Assembly: GCA_934725425.1 (NCBI GenBank)
Contig: CAKVAX010000002.1
Location: forward strand, 124,001-188,000
Direction of reading: 5' to 3'
DNA length: 64,000 nucleotides
Source: an uncultured Eubacteriales bacterium
Lineage (GTDB): Bacteria; Bacillota; Clostridia; Oscillospirales; Acutalibacteraceae
Each line of letters begins with the position of its first letter. Within the stretch, counting starts at the first letter, position 1. Under the pieces are notes generated by a model. That model saw only the letters and a program-made list of their open reading frames with translations, searched no databases and had not been told where the DNA came from. The position numbers and the translations under genes were made by a program. Shown here piece after piece: positions 59,584 to 64,000 of the stretch.

Positions 59584-60063
59584 ATGAAAAAATCATTAGT
59601 TGTATATTTTTCAGTCACAGGAACTACAAAAACATTAGCGGAAAAACTTTCTAAGGAGGCAGACGCAGATTTGTTTGAAATTAAGCCTGCTGCTCCCTAT
59701 ACTCAAGAAGATTTAGATTGGACGAACGAAAATAGTCGTAGCACAGTAGAAATGAAAAAAGATAAAACTATTCGTCCTGAAATTGCCAATAAAGTGGAAA
59801 ATATTTCGCAGTATGATAAGATTTACATCGGTTTCCCTATTTGGTGGTATATTGCTCCTACCATAATTAATAGCTTTCTGGAACAATATGATTTAAAAGG
59901 CAAAAAAATTATTCCTTTTGCTACTTCGGGAGGCAGTGATATGGGTGATACAAACAAAGAATTGAGACCTTCCTGCGAGGGTGCAAATTTGGTGGAAGGT
60001 AAACGCTTTTCTGAAAATGTTCCTCAATCAGAATTAAGAGAGTGGATTAATAGTTTAAATTAA
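59584..60063 (+). CDS. Flavodoxin-like protein
   Basis: 159 residues. The FMN phosphate loop VVYFSVTGTTKTLAEKL is at residues 5-21, and IYIGFPIWWYIAPTIINSFL near 82-101 packs on the flavin. It serves as an electron carrier or a small quinone/flavin reductase. GGAGG precedes the ATG. Part of the 58.2-61 kb redox cluster. Confidence 0.9.
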   Translation: MKKSLVVYFSVTGTTKTLAEKLSKEADADLFEIKPAAPYTQEDLDWTNENSRSTVEMKKDKTIRPEIANKVENISQYDKIYIGFPIWWYIAPTIINSFLEQYDLKGKKIIPFATSGGSDMGDTNKELRPSCEGANLVEGKRFSENVPQSELREWINSLN

Positions 60064-60143
60064 TTAAAAAAGTTTGATGATAGCTCTTTAGCTATTGTCA
60101 AATTTACTTTATAAATGAAGAAAAAATAATAGGAGGAATCAAC

Positions 60144-61010
60144 ATGATTTTAAGTGAAACATATAAAATGAACAACGGCTTAGAAATTCCTAAATTGGCA
60201 CTAGGTACATGGCTTATCGACAACAACAATGTAGCAGAAGCTGTTCGAGAAGCTGTTAAAATCGGTTATCGTCATATCGACACTGCACAAGCATATGGAA
60301 ATGAAAGTGGTGTAGGAGAAGGAATACGTACTTGCGGTGTTTCTCGTGACAAAATTTTTGTAACAAGCAAAGTAGCCGCAGAACATAAAACCTACGAATC
60401 AGCTAGTAGTTCTATTGATGAAACACTAGATAAGATGAAACTTGACTATATAGATATGATGATTATACACAGTCCTCAACCATGGAGAGAAGTCAATCAG
60501 TCCGAAAATAGATATTTTGAAGAGAACAAACAAGTTTGGAAAGCTATGGAAGATGCTGTGGAAGCGGGAAAAGTTCGTACAATTGGTGTTTCCAATTTTC
60601 TTGAGAATGACATTGATAATATTTTATCAGATTGTAAAATTAACCCAGCAGTCAACCAAATACTTGCACATATATCAAATACGCCATTAAAGCTAATTGA
60701 TTATTGTAAAGACAAAAACATTTTAGTTGAAGCATATTCCCCGATTGCACATGGTGAAGCTTTAAAAAATAAGTCAATAAAAGAAATGGCTGACAAATAT
60801 AACGTAAGTATTGCGCAGCTGTGTATTAAGTATGATTTGCAACTTGGTATGGTTGTTTTACCTAAAACAACTAATCCGAATCACATGAAATCTAATGCAA
60901 ATCTTGACTTTACAATTTCGGATGAAGATATGGAAACACTCAAATATACAGACCATATAAAGAATTATGGAGAGCATAGCGGATTCCCTGTTTTTGGAGG
61001 AAAGTTATAA
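60144..61010 (+). CDS. Aldo/keto reductase
   Basis: 288 residues, full AKR barrel. GYRHIDTAQAYGNESGVGEG near 43-62 holds the catalytic Asp and Tyr. Lys is in TSKVAAEHK near 75, and the active-site His in DMMIIHSPQPWR near 108. The NADPH-binding end is VLPKTTNPNHMKSN near 250. It reduces aldehydes or ketones with NAD(P)H. GGAGG precedes the ATG. Last gene of the redox cluster. Confidence 0.94.
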   Translation: MILSETYKMNNGLEIPKLALGTWLIDNNNVAEAVREAVKIGYRHIDTAQAYGNESGVGEGIRTCGVSRDKIFVTSKVAAEHKTYESASSSIDETLDKMKLDYIDMMIIHSPQPWREVNQSENRYFEENKQVWKAMEDAVEAGKVRTIGVSNFLENDIDNILSDCKINPAVNQILAHISNTPLKLIDYCKDKNILVEAYSPIAHGEALKNKSIKEMADKYNVSIAQLCIKYDLQLGMVVLPKTTNPNHMKSNANLDFTISDEDMETLKYTDHIKNYGEHSGFPVFGGKL

Positions 61011-61021
61011 TTTAGATTTGT

Positions 61022-61053
61022 GCTTGTGCTTATTGAGCGCAAGCTTTATTTAT
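61022..61053 (+). terminator. Terminator after the aldo/keto reductase
   Basis: A 9-bp stem (GCTTGTGCT / AGCGCAAGC, one T-G) with a 5-nt loop, then TTTATTTATT. Confidence 0.7.
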
Positions 61054-61141
61054 TGTTTTATAAAGTTCAGTTTTGAGATGGTTTTTGTGGTGGTAATGTA
61101 GTACAATATATTAAAAATAATTAGTAGGGGAGTTTTTAGTA

Positions 61142-61813
61142 GTGTTTAAGAATTTTAAACCTATAAATTTATTATTGGTAGCATTGCTTTTTTGTGTAAA
61201 CTTGTCTGCAATTTCATCCGAAAACACTTGTAAATTAGCAGAAAAATTAAAACTTGAACCCGAGCAGTTACAATCGCTCTTAGTTTCTGAAGATGGTGAA
61301 AAAGAGCTCGTTCCGCTGACTGAAGATTATAAAGATTTTTATGTAAATCTTTTTTCTAACGAGGATAACGCCGAACACATGAAGTATTACGGATGTGGAA
61401 ATTTGAGCACAAAAGAAAGAGCACAGAAAATTTTCGAGTGGCGTTTATCGAGAATTTGGGATTATGAAATCCCGGCTTCCTTATCTTTTATTATTTTAAG
61501 CGAGAGTCGCCCCGCCGGGTTTGTCGGAGTAGGCCCTTTAAACAGCGAAAATGCTCAACCGGAGATTGGCAGAGTTATAGATAAAAAAGTTTCCGGCAAA
61601 GGATTGGGTACATTTTCTGCTCAAACTGTAGTGCAACTCCTGCAATACCTGAAAACTGAAGGCATTTATACTTACAACTGTTTAATTTCGACGAGTAAAC
61701 CTGAAAATTTAGCATCCCGAAAATCAATTATGAAAGCCGGATTTGTTACGGACGAAAAAATAATTGAAAATGATTTTGGACATGAAAAAGTGTACAGATA
61801 CGAGTTTAAATAA
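61142..61813 (+). CDS. Second exported GNAT-family acetyltransferase
   Basis: 223 residues from a GTG at 61142 (GGGGAG at 9 nt). Signal peptide: NFKPINLLLVALLFCVNLSA, cut near residue 27. The GNAT part has a RimJ-like core: FVGVGPLNSENAQPEIGRVI and KKVSGKGLGTFSAQTVVQLL (the acetyl-CoA loop SGKGLG) around residues 148-168. A region with CKLAEKLKLEPEQLQSLL precedes the fold. As with 10378-11058, export of an acetyl-CoA-dependent enzyme suggests delivery into another cell. Confidence 0.78.
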   Translation: MFKNFKPINLLLVALLFCVNLSAISSENTCKLAEKLKLEPEQLQSLLVSEDGEKELVPLTEDYKDFYVNLFSNEDNAEHMKYYGCGNLSTKERAQKIFEWRLSRIWDYEIPASLSFIILSESRPAGFVGVGPLNSENAQPEIGRVIDKKVSGKGLGTFSAQTVVQLLQYLKTEGIYTYNCLISTSKPENLASRKSIMKAGFVTDEKIIENDFGHEKVYRYEFK

Positions 61814-61844
61814 TAATTAATAGCTAATTTAACGCCTAAATACA

Positions 61845-61875
61845 AATCAGCCTATTTTGCATGGCTGATTTTTTT
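61845..61875 (+). terminator. Terminator after the exported GNAT gene
   Basis: AATCAGCC pairs with GGCTGATT around a 10-nt loop and five further T follow. Confidence 0.8.
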
Positions 61876-62024
61876 ATATTATTAATTGCATAGAAAACTC
61901 TTGATAGTTAGATTTAGAAAGAAGTTTTTTGATTAAATGTTGCATATTGAACAAAAAATATTTATTGTGTATAATAAAATTTAAGTAAACTGAAAAAGTT
62001 TTAAAATCGAGAGAGGGAAATATT

Positions 62025-64000
62025 ATGGGCAAGGTTAGAATTGAATTGTGCGATAAGGCAATAATTAAATTCATGAAAAAATATTTTAAGGAAGGTAAAT
62101 GGAAAAGCGGTGAATGTTCAATAAAGGAAAATTTATTAAAATTTAAAGGAAAAATAGACGAAAGTCTAAGAATATTGGTGTTGCTGCGTTGCACAAATAG
62201 TGACATTGTAGGTGATATCAGTGTTAAAAGCGAATATGCTGATGAGAGTGAAAAAGAAATAAAGAATCTTAGAGATTTGGATAATAAATTATTTCACAAA
62301 CAGTTAGCTGATTTGGCACGTATTAAAAAAGGGGAGGGCAACTTTTCATTTAACAATGAAGAAGATACTATTGAAATAAAAGGAGATTGTATTTTTAAAA
62401 GATTTCAGAAACATCTGGATGATTTAGTGTATTCCGATGAAATAACTGTTGAAAAGTTAAAAAATCTCAAAAATAGTACAGTTATTGTATTAAATAGTCT
62501 ACTCAGTTACCAAAGAGCAAAAGCAGCTGAAACTAAATCTAAATCTGAAGCTAAAGCTAAATTCAAATTGCGCAAAGTAAAATTTTGGAAGGTATTTATT
62601 GAATCAGTTCAAAACTTTAAACAATATATAGAAAAGATTATCAACAAATCTGAAAGTGGAAAAATTACACAGGAATTAACACAAAAGCCCAGTCCAAAAA
62701 CTGAATTAAGAGGCGAACGGTCAAACTTTAGCGAGACGTACGAACAAGAAGATGCTCGTCGTGTTCCGTACCCGGATGAGTATGGTGGCGAAGATGAAGA
62801 TACAGACGAGAAGGAACTTGAATTAAATGCCGATCTGGAAGAAGGTACAGAAATAGAGTTGTCAAACGGATTAAAATTTATATCCTTTGAAAACACAGAC
62901 GAAAAAGAGAAAGAAAAAGTTGAATCGGTTAGTGAGGAAAATTATAATTTTTCATATTTATTATGTCATGAAATTTGTGAGAAAACAGGAAAAGGTTTTA
63001 GCCTAGAAGAAAAAATTCAATGTGTTAAAGATACTATATTGCATGCAACGGCATGTTTTATAGGCGCCTGTAAGTATGCAAAATTAGAATGTAAACGATT
63101 ATATGACTCTTTAACAATTAAAATTTATAGAGATAGAGGCTGTTTGCATCTGAGTGAAATTAATTGGGAGGAAGATTTTATAAAATCTTTAAACAAAACC
63201 CAAGAATGGAGAAATTTAAAAGATGATATTAATGCCGTGTATGGAGTTGACATTTGGTCGTATATATCAAAGGAGCAAAGTTTGGAAGATTTAATACATG
63301 TTTTCTCAGATTATTTTTATGACTATGGTTTTGTGGTAGCTCCGGATGACGAAAATGATGAAGTTACGCAAGATATGAAAGATGAGTCGATAAATTATGA
63401 AATAGTTGAAGGTCTCAGAAAAGGTATAAGTGACGCCGTGGAGTTTTTTAGTTCTCAGTGGAGCACAAATATGGAACGATACTTAAAGAAATTAATATCA
63501 ATTAGGGAATGGGATAAAACTGCTGCAGATATAGAGAAAAATGAAAAAGTTAATAATAAAAAAAGAGATAAAGTAATGGAAGATAAAACAAAAAATGAAG
63601 CTATATATAAAGAATTGGAAACAATATGGAATAAAAATAAAAATAGTGTAGAAAGTCCTACTACCAGAAAAACGCTAGCGGAAACAATCGAGGCAGCTAA
63701 TGAAGCACATGAAAAATTAAAAGAAAGAGGAATTTTATTTGAAACCGACAACAGTAGGGGTACAAATAAAACAGTACAAGGATATTCCCAAAATTTTGCC
63801 AAATTGTTTATAAGATATCTTGAAAGGTCTTTTCCGGAACTTGAAAAATACGTAAAAATTTACTTTTATGCAAATCCGGTCAAAAATTGTCGAGGAGAAG
63901 ATTCGAAAATTTCCGATAAATATTGGAGGCAAGTCGATTACTATAAGTCAAAATCTAAATCGGATGGAATGACGTATTTTATAGTAAATCAAATTGCGGC
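62025..64000 (+). CDS. Large protein of unknown function, partial (runs off window)
   Basis: Open from ATG 62025 (preceded by GAGAGGGAAA) to the window end, 658 codons with no stop. No signal peptide and no recognised domain. It is highly charged, rich in Lys and Glu, with an Ala/Lys/Ser repeat near residues 165-180 (ETKSKSEAKAKFK), an acidic linker near 235-270 (EYGGEDEDTDEKELEL), and a central Cys-rich helical region around 310-360 (CHEICEKTGKGFS, HATACFIGACKYAKLEC). It may be a long structural or effector protein. The reverse-strand frames in this region are shadows of it. Confidence 0.7.
   Translation, partial: MGKVRIELCDKAIIKFMKKYFKEGKWKSGECSIKENLLKFKGKIDESLRILVLLRCTNSDIVGDISVKSEYADESEKEIKNLRDLDNKLFHKQLADLARIKKGEGNFSFNNEEDTIEIKGDCIFKRFQKHLDDLVYSDEITVEKLKNLKNSTVIVLNSLLSYQRAKAAETKSKSEAKAKFKLRKVKFWKVFIESVQNFKQYIEKIINKSESGKITQELTQKPSPKTELRGERSNFSETYEQEDARRVPYPDEYGGEDEDTDEKELELNADLEEGTEIELSNGLKFISFENTDEKEKEKVESVSEENYNFSYLLCHEICEKTGKGFSLEEKIQCVKDTILHATACFIGACKYAKLECKRLYDSLTIKIYRDRGCLHLSEINWEEDFIKSLNKTQEWRNLKDDINAVYGVDIWSYISKEQSLEDLIHVFSDYFYDYGFVVAPDDENDEVTQDMKDESINYEIVEGLRKGISDAVEFFSSQWSTNMERYLKKLISIREWDKTAADIEKNEKVNNKKRDKVMEDKTKNEAIYKELETIWNKNKNSVESPTTRKTLAETIEAANEAHEKLKERGILFETDNSRGTNKTVQGYSQNFAKLFIRYLERSFPELEKYVKIYFYANPVKNCRGEDSKISDKYWRQVDYYKSKSKSDGMTYFIVNQIA

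Noticed and set aside
58200..61010. Redox cluster as a novel system
   Set aside because: A cupin/CMD protein, nitroreductase, flavodoxin and aldo/keto reductase together form a common detoxification set; nothing unusual was seen in their motifs beyond the missing CxxC in the CMD part.
62609..63932. Several reverse-strand frames near the right edge
   Set aside because: They are shadows of the long forward frame that starts at 62025 and stays open to the window end.
1..64000. CRISPR arrays, insertion sequences, integrases and rRNA genes
   Set aside because: No regularly spaced short repeats, transposase or recombinase motifs, or rRNA sequence were found in the window.

Overview
The window is a low-G+C, Gram-positive, spore-forming-type Firmicutes chromosome, most likely class Clostridia. 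The evidence is spo0A, spoIVB and spoIIM homologues, a complete dltABCD operon, Firmicutes-like strong ribosome binding sites, many TTG/GTG starts and AT-rich intergenic DNA. An Oscillospirales-like, host-associated or endosymbiotic lineage is my inference. It rests on the unusual number of exported proteins with eukaryote-directed enzyme folds; the sequence alone does not give the species.

Layout. 1-9.1 kb is an accessory island on the minus strand. It runs from the start of recD2, through two MuF-type polymorphic-toxin cassettes (one interrupted by a -1 frameshift at an A7 tract, one ending in an Amidase_6 domain), each followed by two paralogous membrane proteins that look like immunity proteins, plus a Fic protein and an immunity-gene relic. 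Two ~200-bp direct repeats, each ending in the 3' half of a tRNA-Lys gene, bracket the second cassette. 9.2-10.1 kb holds a double-glycine-leader peptide gene and tRNA-Glu and tRNA-Asn. 10.3-18.9 kb mixes exported enzymes (GNAT, alpha/beta hydrolase, PI-PLC-like, a Cys-rich orphan) with a tyrosine phosphatase, a CYTH protein, a D,D-carboxypeptidase and formate-THF ligase.

19-31.6 kb is mostly housekeeping: trpS, a diacylglycerol glycosyltransferase-like gene, fmt, a VanY-type peptidase, an M18 aminopeptidase / lytic transglycosylase / threonylcarbamoyl-AMP synthase / prfA operon, an exported PPP phosphatase, an RluA-type pseudouridine synthase and spoIIM. 31.8-35 kb carries spoIVB-spo0A and an S1-domain protein. 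35.2-40.7 kb is dltABCD plus an rRNA uracil methyltransferase. 40.8-47.6 kb contains a tiny Cys/Gly-rich membrane peptide, then three tandem genes that join a Nif11-like double-glycine leader to a signal-like hydrophobic segment and AAA+ ATPase (or dead-ATPase) bodies, and a convergent exported orphan. 47.7-58 kb is tyrS, rpoB, rpoC and a second carboxypeptidase. 58.2-61 kb is a small redox/detoxification cluster. The window ends with a second exported GNAT and a large orphan protein that runs off the edge.

The most novel material is the leader-AAA+ triad at 41.2-46.3 kb. Second is the broader set of exported enzymes that need cytosolic cofactors (ATP, acetyl-CoA), which makes sense only if they are delivered into another cell. 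Third is the mobile MuF toxin/immunity array flanked by tRNA-Lys fragments.
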